Below, in pieces: positions 7,971-15,163 of a DNA stretch of 21,863 bases. Positions within the stretch are counted from its first letter, which is position 1; the number at the start of each line of letters is the position of its first letter. The position numbers were made by a program, and so were the translations under genes. The DNA comes from Ruminococcaceae bacterium UBA7067 (GTDB lineage Bacteria > Bacillota > Clostridia > Oscillospirales > Acutalibacteraceae): the NCBI GenBank assembly GCA_002493755.1, contig DKZT01000041.1, positions 1 to 21,863 on the forward strand, in the 5' to 3' direction. Below the pieces are notes generated by a model. That model was not told the origin of the DNA and ran no database searches. It saw nothing but the letters and a program-made list of their open reading frames with translations.

Positions 7971-8378
7971 TCAAAATTCTTCGTACAACATTTCAACTGA
8001 TTTCTTTAATTTTTCGAGAATACGGCGGAGTTTGTATAGATATCCGGGTCGTGATATACCGTGACGCTTTGCAAGTTCAGTAAAAGTAACTTTTTCGCAG
8101 TTTTCGTCAAAAAAACATTCGTCAATTATTTGTTTTTCCAAATCATCAAGCTCGCTGAGTGACAATCTCAACGCTCTTTGCAGATGCTGTTTTTTGATTG
8201 TTTGAACAACATCTGCCGATTCATCGGCATAATAATTCTCGTTCAAATGTATAAGGCGACCCTTATCCTTTTCGTAAAAGTAGTACCGCTCAGAACGGGC
8301 TACTTTTTGTTTGTACGCTCTTAAAATTAAAGGCTCGTTGCTGTCAGGATTACAGAGAAGCTTCTTGCTGCCGTTCAT
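7971..8378 (-). CDS. Sigma-70 region 4-like DNA-binding protein
   Basis: This encodes a 135-residue protein whose C-terminal half matches the shape of sigma-70 region 4: LSLSELDDLEKQIIDECFF (72-90) followed by a helix-turn-helix (about 98-122, TFTELAKRHGISRPGYLYKLRRILEKL). No sigma region 2 (core-binding) is present, so it is unlikely to be a complete sigma factor. Proteins of this layout are common near recombinase or mobilization genes in Firmicutes elements and probably act as regulators of excision or transfer. The ATG follows AAGGAG with a 9-base spacer. It lies 202 bases upstream of the recombinase on the same strand and may be cotranscribed. The N-terminal 50 residues are not recognised. 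Confidence 0.8.
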   Translation of the reverse strand: MNGSKKLLCNPDSNEPLILRAYKQKVARSERYYFYEKDKGRLIHLNENYYADESADVVQTIKKQHLQRALRLSLSELDDLEKQIIDECFFDENCEKVTFTELAKRHGISRPGYLYKLRRILEKLKKSVEMLYEEF

Positions 8379-8433
8379 TCTTATGCACTCCTTGCCAAGA
8401 ATGAACAGGCAAACTATTTAATTGATTACTTAT

Positions 8434-8462
8434 ATATTATCATACCTTTTATCTGTCGGCAA
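8434..8462 (-). promoter_or_regulatory. Candidate promoter of the sigma-like/recombinase genes
   Basis: Read leftward, TTGCCG (8457-8462) and TAATAT (8434-8439) are separated by 17 bases. The match is moderate. It would give a leader of about 50 bases before the ATG at 8378. Confidence 0.4.
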
Positions 8463-8538
8463 TAAAAAATTTATTTTTTTCAAAAAAATTGTCGAAAAAT
8501 ACTTACATTTTTGCTTTTTTTACGGGATATATATAGAG

Positions 8539-8648
8539 GGGTTTTTAACCCGCCTTTCAAAAGTAGCAAGCACTGCGAATTGTCGGACAATTCGCAAAAC
8601 TTCATAAAATGTTCATTTTATGAAGCTGCTTGTTAGGGGATGCCCCTA
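8539..8648 (+). other. oriT: Probable origin of transfer (oriT) with nested inverted repeats
   Basis: Four near-perfect palindromes are packed into 110 bases just ahead of mobC. They are GGGTT/AACCC (8539-8551); GCGAATTGTC with its complement around one base (8575-8595); CTTCATAAAATG with its complement around two bases (8600-8625); and TAGGGG/CCCCTA around ATG (8634-8648). AGCAAGCA (about 8565) and TGCTTGT (8627-8633) add a weaker outer pairing. No gene with a ribosome site is present here. Inverted repeats beside the mobC-relaxase pair are the usual position of oriT; the nick site itself cannot be named. Confidence 0.65.
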
Positions 8649-8683
8649 AGACCCCGAAAAAATCAAATAATAGGAGAATTACA

Positions 8684-9019
8684 ATGGATAAAAAATACAT
8701 AAAAATAACTTTTCGTGTTACAGAAAACGAAAAGAAAATAATTGAAATTAAAGCAAAAAAAGCCGGAGTAAAAAGCATTAGTTCTTATCTCCGGAGAATA
8801 GCTGTAAAAGGTATTATCGTAAATTATGAAAACCAAGGCTTGCTTAATCTGATGAAAGGTATGCGAGGCATTCAGACGAATGTTAATCAGATTGCAATGA
8901 GAGTAAATTCAACAAACCGTGTCTATGACGAGGATTTTAAGTATCTAAAAAAGGTGATGAAAGATATATGGCAACAACTCGAATCAATTCAGTCAAGTCT
9001 ACACTCAATCTGTCAATAA
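8684..9019 (+). CDS. mobC: MobC-like relaxosome accessory protein
   Basis: MobC proteins bind oriT and help the relaxase open the DNA at the nick site. This 111-residue protein starts with a ribbon-helix-helix-like segment (ITFRVTENEKKIIEIKAKKAGVKSISSYLRRIAVKG, about 7-42 overall), then has the conserved NLMKGMRGIQTNVNQIAMRVNST region (about 53-75) typical of bacterial mobilization proteins, and a helical tail. ATG 8684 follows TAGGAGAA; an in-frame ATG at 8630 lies inside the oriT palindromes and is rejected. Its last 52 bases overlap the relaxase gene in another frame, a compact arrangement common for this pair. Confidence 0.88.
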   Translation: MDKKYIKITFRVTENEKKIIEIKAKKAGVKSISSYLRRIAVKGIIVNYENQGLLNLMKGMRGIQTNVNQIAMRVNSTNRVYDEDFKYLKKVMKDIWQQLESIQSSLHSICQ

Positions 9020-10338
9020 GCTATATTCTTGACCCTGAAAAAACAAAAGACGGTCTTTATACAGAATCATATTGCTGCGCCCTTGATGCAGCGCAGGCGG
9101 CTGAAGAATTTCTTTCTGTCCGAAAGCGTGGAACAGGCAGAGGAAATATTTTAGCTCAGCACATCAGACAGAGCTTTAACGGCTATGAAGTTACGCCGGA
9201 GCAAGCGTTAAAGCTTGGAATTGAGCTTGCAGACAAGCTGCTTAAAGGAAAGTATCAATATGTTATTGCAACTCACGTTAACACAAATAACATACACAAT
9301 CATATCATCTTTAACAATGTGAGTTTTGATAATTATAAAAGCTTTGAATACAACGAAAACCGAGGAAAAAAATCGTATGATAATCTGCGGAAAATCAGCG
9401 ATGAAATATGCAGAGAAAACGGCTTAACCTTGATTGAAAATCCTCAAATCGGAAAAGGAAAATGTTATTACGAATGGCAGCAGGATTGTATGGGTAAGAG
9501 TTGGAAATCAAAGCTCAGATATGCGATAGACCAGACTATAATGGAGTCTTCTACCTTTGAAGATTTTTTAAGAAATATCAAGGCTAGAAATATTGAGTGC
9601 GTCTATCGCCCGGACAATGTAATCAAAATAAAATTCAGAATGCCGGGTCAGGAAAGATTTTCACGAGGGAAAACATTAGGTTGGTATTATGACGAGCCGC
9701 AAATCAGAAAGCGAATTGAGCAGTATCAATTTATAAAAACAGGCGTAAGCGGAAAGCCCGTAAGAACAAAAATTATTAATACAAATACAGATATTTTTCA
9801 GACCGAAAAGGGACTTTTGCATTGGGCGGAAATTGAAAATATGAAAGAGGCTTCACGGCTTATCAACTTTCTCACAACACATAATTTGCAAAGTGAAACC
9901 GAGCTAAACAATACAGCGACCGAAACCTACAATAAGCGAATGGTTTTGGTCGGAAAGCTCAACCAAACTCAAAGCAAAATACAGCAGCTTAATGATGAAA
10001 TCAAAATGCTGCGTACATACAAAAAGTACAAGCCTTATGCTGACGGACTTAAGCAAGCATCCTCGAAAAGAAGAAGATATGAAAAAGACAATGCCGCAGA
10101 ACTTGAAAAGTACCGCAGCATTGTCGCCGAGCTTAAAATGTATTATCCAAATAATGTACTGCCAAACCTTGAACGCCTTGAACGGGAACGCTCAGAGCTT
10201 ATAGCTGATGTCAAGACTATGAATGAAGAATACAGAAAGATTGTCAATGAACTGAAAGAAATTGAATATGCACAGCAGTCAATTCAAGAATATGTCAAAG
10301 GAATTGACGGAAACCGGAAAAATGGTCACGAGCTCTGA
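8968..10338 (+). CDS. mobA: MobA/VirD2-type relaxase
   Basis: The relaxase nicks one strand at oriT and stays covalently bound to lead the DNA into the recipient cell. The 456-residue protein has the relaxase domain in the first 250 residues. Tyr19 in SISYILDPEKT is the probable nucleophile, and the metal-binding histidine cluster HVNTNNIHNHIIFNNV has His103, His110 and His112. A basic central part (about 160-260) and a long coiled coil (about 315-445) follow. The overall plan fits the MOBP-like relaxases of Firmicutes conjugative and mobilizable elements. The ATG lies inside the mobC end and follows AAAGGTGATG. All catalytic motifs are intact. No coupling protein gene (VirD4) is seen in the window. 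Confidence 0.93.
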   Translation: MATTRINSVKSTLNLSISYILDPEKTKDGLYTESYCCALDAAQAAEEFLSVRKRGTGRGNILAQHIRQSFNGYEVTPEQALKLGIELADKLLKGKYQYVIATHVNTNNIHNHIIFNNVSFDNYKSFEYNENRGKKSYDNLRKISDEICRENGLTLIENPQIGKGKCYYEWQQDCMGKSWKSKLRYAIDQTIMESSTFEDFLRNIKARNIECVYRPDNVIKIKFRMPGQERFSRGKTLGWYYDEPQIRKRIEQYQFIKTGVSGKPVRTKIINTNTDIFQTEKGLLHWAEIENMKEASRLINFLTTHNLQSETELNNTATETYNKRMVLVGKLNQTQSKIQQLNDEIKMLRTYKKYKPYADGLKQASSKRRRYEKDNAAELEKYRSIVAELKMYYPNNVLPNLERLERERSELIADVKTMNEEYRKIVNELKEIEYAQQSIQEYVKGIDGNRKNGHEL

Positions 10339-10766
10339 AGCGGGTGTTTTGTAATGTACTCATTAACAGCGGTTACAAACAGTTCGTTAAGGCTGATATT
10401 TTTGGCTTTGGCGTATTCAATCAAGCGTTGCTTTTCCCCACCTTTTTTTACATAGACAATGCAGGAATCATATGTTTTAGCTCTATGCTCGGAGTTCGAT
10501 TTGATTTTCATTTTATTTTCGTGCTTCTTGCGACAAGCATCGCAAACCTTTTGACTTCCGCTTAGAAGTATATACGGCTTGCCGCATTCTATGCAAATCT
10601 GAGGTTCGCCAAGGCGACGAACCGAATCATTATCATTCCTTAATCTTTCAATGTATCTTTTTGTACTGTCACGCTGTCGTTGCTTTCGACATTCAGGACA
10701 ATAGCTTGCTCTGTTTGCGGCTGATTCAAATTCATTTCCGCACATTTGGCAAACAAATTTTTTCAT
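10326..10766 (-). CDS. Zinc-ribbon / ribbon-helix-helix protein, probable autoregulated repressor
   Basis: This encodes a 146-residue protein with two zinc-ribbon-like cysteine sets: Cys6, Cys9, Cys23, Cys26, and Cys58, Cys61, Cys75, Cys78. The C-terminal segment (about 101-141) runs strand, helix, turn, helix (SCIVYVKK, then EKQRLIEYAKAKN, then ISLNELFVTAVNEYI), the pattern of ribbon-helix-helix DNA-binding domains. The gene is divergent from the ssb-par operon and convergent with the relaxase, whose end it overlaps by 13 bases. Its promoter and the facing operon promoter carry the same 14-bp palindrome, so I infer it represses both. ATG 10766 is chosen over 10790 because AAGGGTGAG lies between them as ribosome site. 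No named family was recognised. Confidence 0.75.
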   Translation of the reverse strand: MKKFVCQMCGNEFESAANRASYCPECRKQRQRDSTKRYIERLRNDNDSVRRLGEPQICIECGKPYILLSGSQKVCDACRKKHENKMKIKSNSEHRAKTYDSCIVYVKKGGEKQRLIEYAKAKNISLNELFVTAVNEYITKHPLQSS

Positions 10767-10787
10767 AAATCTCACCCTTATGGTTTT

Positions 10788-10801
10788 CAATAATATTATT
10801 G
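10788..10801. promoter_or_regulatory. Operator palindrome, copy 1 (leftward promoter)
   Basis: CAATAATATTATTG is a perfect 14-bp palindrome. It lies about 13 bases downstream of the leftward -10 box, just after the predicted transcription start, where bound protein would block RNA polymerase. An identical copy sits at 10890-10903. Confidence 0.7.
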
Positions 10802-10813
10802 TGTTGCATTACG

Positions 10814-10842
10814 ATTATAATTCAGCAGATTTTTAAAGTCAA
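10814..10842 (-). promoter_or_regulatory. Promoter of the zinc-ribbon/RHH regulator
   Basis: Read leftward, TTGACT (10837-10842) and TATAAT (10814-10819) are 17 bases apart, an almost perfect sigma-A promoter. The predicted transcript start is near 10807, followed by operator copy 1. Confidence 0.75.
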
Positions 10843-10885
10843 TGAGTAAAACGAAAAAAATTTAACCGAAAAAGAAGATTTATAC

Positions 10886-10914
10886 TTGACAATAATATTA
10901 TTGTGGAGTATAAT
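10886..10914 (+). promoter_or_regulatory. Promoter of the ssb-par operon with embedded operator
   Basis: A perfect TTGACA (10886-10891) and TATAAT (10909-10914) have a 17-base spacer. The palindrome CAATAATATTATTG (10890-10903) overlaps the last bases of the -35 box and fills the spacer. A bound protein would exclude RNA polymerase. The leader to ssb is about 110 bases. Confidence 0.8.
10890..10903. promoter_or_regulatory. Operator palindrome, copy 2 (rightward promoter)
   Basis: This is the same perfect 14-bp palindrome as at 10788-10801, 102 bases away (start to start). It lies between the -35 and -10 boxes of the ssb operon promoter. Confidence 0.75.
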
Positions 10915-10972
10915 TTCGGTGAAATGAGAAAAGTTTTTAAACAAAACTAAAAAATCGCATCAAAAAAACTTA

Positions 10973-10987
10973 TGCCCCAACGGGGCA
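10973..10987 (+). promoter_or_regulatory. Leader hairpin of ssb
   Basis: TGCCCC and GGGGCA pair around AAC in the ssb mRNA leader, 42 bases before the ATG. The A-rich sequence after it lacks a T tract, so it is not a clear terminator. It may stabilise or regulate the transcript. Confidence 0.45.
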
Positions 10988-11029
10988 CAAGTGAAACATA
11001 AAACAAATTAAAATAACGGAGGAATCAAA

Positions 11030-11464
11030 ATGATTAATGTAGTTGTTGAAATGGGTCGCCTGACTGCCGACCCGGAACTCAGAAAGACAAGCGGAGCAGA
11101 ACCAAAGTCTGTATGCACCTTTACTCTCGCTGTCAATGAAAATGAAAAGGTGAATTTTTTCGATGTTATTGCGTGGGAAAAGAATGCCGAAGCATTGGCA
11201 AAGTATATGCATAAGGGCGACAAAATTGTAGTGCTGGGCAAGCTCGGTACTCATTCGTGGGTGAATAAGGACGGCGACCTGCGCCGCAAGATTGAGATTG
11301 TTGCAAAACGCATTGTTTTTGCAGAGTCCAATCCAAAGCTTGACCAGAGCGATAAAAACAAGCTTAACCCGGAGAACTACTCAATGGACGAATGGAGACT
11401 TATCGCTGACCAGATGAACCGTGATATTACGGAAAATCCGCCTGAAGACGACCTGCCGTTCTGA
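11030..11464 (+). CDS. ssb: Single-stranded DNA-binding protein of the element
   Basis: SSB coats single-stranded DNA during replication and transfer. The 144-residue protein has the OB-fold start MINVVVEMGRLTADPELR, the VNFFDVIAWEKNAEALAKYMHKGDKIVVLGKL core (about 41-72) and an acidic tail ending DDLPF, the conserved tip that recruits partner proteins. The ATG follows CGGAGGA. It is the first gene of a rightward operon driven by the promoter at 10886-10914. An element-borne SSB is common in conjugative elements, where it protects the incoming strand. The linker is short compared with chromosomal SSBs. Confidence 0.93.
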   Translation: MINVVVEMGRLTADPELRKTSGAEPKSVCTFTLAVNENEKVNFFDVIAWEKNAEALAKYMHKGDKIVVLGKLGTHSWVNKDGDLRRKIEIVAKRIVFAESNPKLDQSDKNKLNPENYSMDEWRLIADQMNRDITENPPEDDLPF

Positions 11465-11498
11465 TAAGTAATAATCAAATAAAAAGGAGGATGAGAAA

Positions 11499-11828
11499 AT
11501 GTATAGATTTAAGGTTGAAATTCTTATTGACGAAGAAAAGGTTATCAAGGACGATAAGTACGAACCACAGGATATGTACGACTGCATCAGAAAGATGTTC
11601 AAACGCTTTGACCTGTCGGAGATTAAGACGGATAAGCCGAATCATTTCATTTTCACCGACAAAGGGAGAAAACAAGACTACGGCGGATTAGGAAGAGCTA
11701 TGCTTGATTTGTATTATTCAGAATGGTTTTTAGATTATGCGATAAAGCTCATCTGGCATAACTACAATTCAAAAAGTGTCGAAGATGTGATAAAGAAACT
11801 TAGCGGCGATAAACGAGGTAATTCATAA
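11499..11828 (+). CDS. Hypothetical protein upstream of the VapD-like gene
   Basis: This encodes a 109-residue soluble protein of mixed alpha/beta character with many charged residues and a Tyr/Trp-rich stretch at about 72-88. The ATG follows AAGGAGG at good spacing. The stop codon overlaps the start codon of the next gene (TAATG), so the two are translationally coupled. If the next gene is a VapD-type RNase, this could be its partner or antitoxin, but there is no sequence evidence beyond position. It resembles nothing I can name. Confidence 0.75.
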   Translation: MYRFKVEILIDEEKVIKDDKYEPQDMYDCIRKMFKRFDLSEIKTDKPNHFIFTDKGRKQDYGGLGRAMLDLYYSEWFLDYAIKLIWHNYNSKSVEDVIKKLSGDKRGNS

Positions 11829-12343
11829 TGAAACACGAAAGTAATTCGGTTGAATTATTTGAAGCTAAGAAGTGTAGGAAAGCAATAAATTTTGATTTAA
11901 GTACCGATATGCTGAAAAAACTTTACAATACAAGCGACCCGTTTGTGTATTTAAAAGCATACCGTGAAATAGCAAGCTTTTTAAAACAGGAGAGCTTTAC
12001 ACACCGTCAATGGTCAGGATATGTTTCAGACGAGAAGCTTTCTGATGTGGATGTATTTAATATTACATATAAACTAAACAACGCATTGCCTTGGCTTAGA
12101 CAATGTGTGAAAAAATTCGATGTTACTGATATAGGAGAACAACACGACCTTATGTATATATTTGAAAAGGCAACTGAGCCAACGCTCAACGAAAAGGCTA
12201 CTATCCATCAGACCACAAATGAAAAGCGTTCTGCAATGCGAGGGATAATCTCACGAAGTAGCATAAAAGCAAATGCAAAGATTATTGCAGACAAACAGCA
12301 TACCGAGCATAAACCCACACGAAATAACAACAAGAGCAGATAA
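11828..12343 (+). CDS. VapD-like protein (Cas2-fold RNase family) with basic C-terminal tail
   Basis: VapD proteins are small endoribonucleases with a Cas2-like ferredoxin fold; some act as toxins. In this 171-residue protein the region 17-117 shows the layout: a beta strand with the conserved Asp (KAINFDLSTDMLKKLY, Asp23), an AYREIASFL helix, FTHRQWSGYVS, a helix, then LPWLRQCVKKFDVTDIGEQHDLMYIF. The last 55 residues are an added, basic and probably disordered tail. The start overlaps the stop of the previous gene. It sits between ssb and parA, so the job may be element maintenance rather than virulence. Family assignment is from motif memory; toxicity is not implied by the sequence. Confidence 0.68.
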   Translation: MKHESNSVELFEAKKCRKAINFDLSTDMLKKLYNTSDPFVYLKAYREIASFLKQESFTHRQWSGYVSDEKLSDVDVFNITYKLNNALPWLRQCVKKFDVTDIGEQHDLMYIFEKATEPTLNEKATIHQTTNEKRSAMRGIISRSSIKANAKIIADKQHTEHKPTRNNNKSR

Positions 12344-12360
12344 TACGAGGAGGAATAGAA

Positions 12361-13137
12361 ATGTGCAAAATAATATCAATAGCTAATCAAAAGGGCGGAG
12401 TTGGCAAGACTACGACAACACTTAACTTGGGTGTTGCACTTGCCTTGCAGGGAAAATCGGTTTTATTAATCGACCTTGACCCACAGGCAAATCTTACAAA
12501 GTACGCAGGTATAGACGATAGCGAAAGACCAACAATCAGCGACCTGCTTAAGGGACAGATAGGTATGGGTGAGCGTATATATATCGAGGGCTGCATCAGA
12601 TACAGCCATATAAACGATATTGAATACATACCGTCCGATATTAATCTTGCAAATGCAGATTTATACCTTGCCGGAGTGTTATCCCGTGAAACTCTGCTTA
12701 AGCGGATTCTCAATAACGACATCATCAAAAGCTACGATTATGTGCTTATCGACTGTAATCCGTCTCTCGGAGTGCTGCTGATGAACGCTCTGACTGCGAG
12801 CGATGGCGTAATTATCCCGGTTCAGACTCAGGACTTCGCCTTTGACGGACTGACGGCTCTGACCAATATAATTGCGCAAATAAAGTCAACAATCAATCCT
12901 GAGCTTGAAATTATCGGCGTCCTTGCAACAATGGTCGATAATACCAATGTCAGCAAGCGTGTCATTGAAGACCTAAAAAAAGAATACGGCGATAAGCTCT
13001 TCAAAACCGTTATCCACCGTGCTACACAGGCTGTTGAAAGCACCAACAAGCATAAAAGCCTATGCTTGTTCACTAAGAGCAAGCTCGGAGATGAATACAA
13101 GGCGTTGGCAAATGAGCTTATACAGGCTTACATATAA
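12361..13137 (+). CDS. parA: ParA/Soj family partition ATPase
   Basis: ParA-type ATPases use nucleoid-bound ATP dimers to position DNA cargo marked by ParB. The 258-residue protein has the deviant Walker A motif KGGVGKTTT (11-19), the Walker A' DLDPQANLT (about 39-47) and Walker B-like VLIDCNPSLGVL (about 127-138). There is no N-terminal DNA-binding extension, so it is the short Soj-like type. The ATG follows GAGGAGGAAT. A 52-codon ORF separates it from parB. In an integrated element, ParAB may stabilise the excised circle or regulate transfer genes. Confidence 0.95.
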   Translation: MCKIISIANQKGGVGKTTTTLNLGVALALQGKSVLLIDLDPQANLTKYAGIDDSERPTISDLLKGQIGMGERIYIEGCIRYSHINDIEYIPSDINLANADLYLAGVLSRETLLKRILNNDIIKSYDYVLIDCNPSLGVLLMNALTASDGVIIPVQTQDFAFDGLTALTNIIAQIKSTINPELEIIGVLATMVDNTNVSKRVIEDLKKEYGDKLFKTVIHRATQAVESTNKHKSLCLFTKSKLGDEYKALANELIQAYI

Positions 13138-13158
13138 AGCAAGAGGACAGAAGTAAAT

Positions 13159-13317
13159 ATGAATAAACGACAAGCTAAGAAGAATTGGAGCAAGCTATTT
13201 GCCCGAATGGGTTACAGTCGGAAAAACGGAGAAATACTCTCTATTATTGACGGAAAGGTCAGTGTAACAAGGATTGATAAAAAAAGACCTGCTTCACTAA
13301 GAAAATGGTGCAAATAA
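13159..13317 (+). CDS. Small basic protein between parA and parB
   Basis: A 52-codon ORF starts at ATG 13159 after AGAGGA and ends 16 bases before the parB start, with its last bases overlapping parB's ribosome site. The product is strongly basic (about 15 Lys/Arg) with a central GEILSIIDGKVSVTRID segment that could form a small beta unit. It has no recognised family. Tight packing between parA and parB, a proper ribosome site and the absence of stops support it being real. A nucleic-acid-binding role is possible from charge only. Confidence 0.6.
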   Translation: MNKRQAKKNWSKLFARMGYSRKNGEILSIIDGKVSVTRIDKKRPASLRKWCK

Positions 13318-13333
13318 AGGAGGAGTGAACAAA

Positions 13334-14302
13334 ATGACAGAATTTAACTTTGGAGCAATGCTGTCGCAGGAAAATCAGGTTAAGCAGATACCTCTTGATA
13401 TGCTTGTGCCTTATCAAAATCATCAATTTACACTCTATGACGGTGAGCGCAGAGATGATATGGTTGAGAGTATTAAGCAGAACGGTGTTATCACTCCGAT
13501 AATGTGCAGACCGTTCGGGGATAAATACGAAATCCTTATCGGTCACAATCGTTGGAACTGCTCAAAGCTTGCAGGACTTGAATATATTCCGGCAATCATT
13601 AAAGAAAATCTCACCGATGAAGAAGCTGAGATATATGTAACAGAGAGCAATCTGATTCAGCGTGGATTCAATGATTTGAAAATTTCCGAACAAGCCAAAG
13701 TTATAGCGATTCGCTACAGTGAAATGTTTTCGCAGGGCAAAAGAAACGATATTATCAATGAGCTTCGTGCATTATCCGGTGAAAAGAACACTTCTGCCCC
13801 ACAGGGGCAAAAGTCAAGCTCAAGGGAACAACTCGGTGAGGAATACGGACTCAGCCGCAATACAGTGGCTCGTCTGATAAGGATAAGCAAGCTTGTGAAG
13901 CCGTTGCAGGATTGGGTAGATAAAAAGGCTGTCTCAATCAGAGCGGCGGTTGAGCTTTCTTATCTTGACGAGGGCGTACAAGAAACACTATATAAGCTCA
14001 ACACATTTAATCCTGCACCTGATACTTGCGAAATAATTTACAAAATCAGCGAAGCACAGGCAAAGCAATTGAGAGCGGCTCTTGACGGAGCCGAGCCGAA
14101 TCACCCCAACACAAGACAGATAATTGTGAATATACTTAAGGGCAAAGAAAAGAAGAAAAGCTCAGAAAAAAGCATAAAAATTAATACAGATACCTTTGAA
14201 CGGTATTTCACACAGAAGTCTGCGGAGGAAATATCGGACATTATCGAAACGGCATTACAGATGTACTTCAGACAACAAAATGAAAGTGAGGACTTAAAAT
14301 GA
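13334..14302 (+). CDS. parB: ParB/KorB-like partition protein
   Basis: ParB proteins bind centromere-like sites and switch with nucleotide to spread on DNA. The 322-residue protein has a ParB N-terminal domain (about 15-110) with IPLDMLVPYQNHQF, an FGDKYEILIGHNRWNCSKLAGLEYIPAI core in the place of the GERRxRA box, and the LTDEEAEIYVTESNLIQR segment. A helix-turn-helix follows (LGEEYGLSRNTVARLIRISKLV, about 175-200), then a helical C-terminal part. The box reads GHNRWNC, a known variation in mobile-element ParBs, so nucleotide use may differ. ATG 13334 is preferred over GTG 13325 because AGGAGG (13318-13323) is then 10 bases away. Its stop overlaps the next start (ATGA). No classical parS was found. 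Confidence 0.92.
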   Translation: MTEFNFGAMLSQENQVKQIPLDMLVPYQNHQFTLYDGERRDDMVESIKQNGVITPIMCRPFGDKYEILIGHNRWNCSKLAGLEYIPAIIKENLTDEEAEIYVTESNLIQRGFNDLKISEQAKVIAIRYSEMFSQGKRNDIINELRALSGEKNTSAPQGQKSSSREQLGEEYGLSRNTVARLIRISKLVKPLQDWVDKKAVSIRAAVELSYLDEGVQETLYKLNTFNPAPDTCEIIYKISEAQAKQLRAALDGAEPNHPNTRQIIVNILKGKEKKKSSEKSIKINTDTFERYFTQKSAEEISDIIETALQMYFRQQNESEDLK

Positions 14303-15162
14303 AAAGATTCAGATTGATTTTATCGGCAATTATAATGTGTGCAATTATGGTATTGTCAGCTCTGTCGGTGACGGCTGTTGAACCCGGGCATTACGGATAT
14401 TACTCCGCCGACAAGGTTGAATATATGTCAGATGAAGAAATATTCAACGAGGTATGGTACGAATACTACTGGTCAACCTTTGCTGACCGTGGCGATCCTC
14501 TTATGATGTCAATCGTTCGCAGTGAGCTTGTAGATTATCTAAAGGACTATGAGCCTTTAAATAACGACACAAGCATTAGCGATGTTATGAATGATTTTGA
14601 TGAATACGGCAAGCAGAAATACAGCGAAATCAGAATAGAACCCACTGAGGACGGCTATGTGGAATACAGGACGGATAAGCCTGATGAAAAGCTTAAATAC
14701 ACCTATGACGAAACACGCAAGGTGTATATCTGCAAGGACGAGAACGGGAAGATAGAAAAAATGTACGACCGCTACTTTCCGGAAAACGATAAAAATGTCA
14801 GCGCTCCGTTAACCGGCAGCTCATCGGCGAGCAGTACAAGCGGAAATACCTCATCTTCAAGCAATTTCAAAGGCAACTTACCTGCAAAGAGTAACAGCAG
14901 TTATTCCGAACCGACTGAAACTGAAACTGTTACGGAAGAAACGCAACTCAGTACAGAGGATGAAGATAGTAATGCAGTACAAAGTTTAGTAATATTTACA
15001 ATTATCTTTTTAATCGTTGCAGGAAGCATTTTGATAATTATTAATGTTATCGGCAGGCTCAATGCTCGTTACCGAAGTCATCATATAGAGATTTCTTGCC
15101 TAAATTCTCCCGAAGATAATCGTAATGATAATCACAATAAAAATAAGAAAGGAAAGATGTAA
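14299..15162 (+). CDS. Secreted, membrane-anchored hypothetical protein of the par operon
   Basis: This encodes a 287-residue protein with an N-terminal signal peptide (about 1-26, cut near VTA-VEP), an extracellular acidic, Tyr-rich domain (about 30-165), a Ser/Thr-rich linker (about 170-205), an acidic stretch, and one transmembrane helix (about 228-250) before a short basic cytosolic tail. The layout is that of a single-pass surface protein with its N terminus outside. Its start overlaps the parB stop, so it is translationally coupled. In conjugative elements such proteins may help cell contact or surface exclusion, but no domain proves that here. Confidence 0.82.
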   Translation: MKRFRLILSAIIMCAIMVLSALSVTAVEPGHYGYYSADKVEYMSDEEIFNEVWYEYYWSTFADRGDPLMMSIVRSELVDYLKDYEPLNNDTSISDVMNDFDEYGKQKYSEIRIEPTEDGYVEYRTDKPDEKLKYTYDETRKVYICKDENGKIEKMYDRYFPENDKNVSAPLTGSSSASSTSGNTSSSSNFKGNLPAKSNSSYSEPTETETVTEETQLSTEDEDSNAVQSLVIFTIIFLIVAGSILIIINVIGRLNARYRSHHIEISCLNSPEDNRNDNHNKNKKGKM

Positions 15163-15163
15163 A

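Noticed and set aside
8630..8683. Longer mobC from ATG at 8630
   Set aside because: The extension lies within the oriT palindromes and lacks a ribosome site, whereas ATG 8684 has TAGGAGAA.
10788..10903. The AT palindromes as terminators
   Set aside because: Stems of only A-T pairs with no T tract would not terminate, and their position in promoters fits operators.
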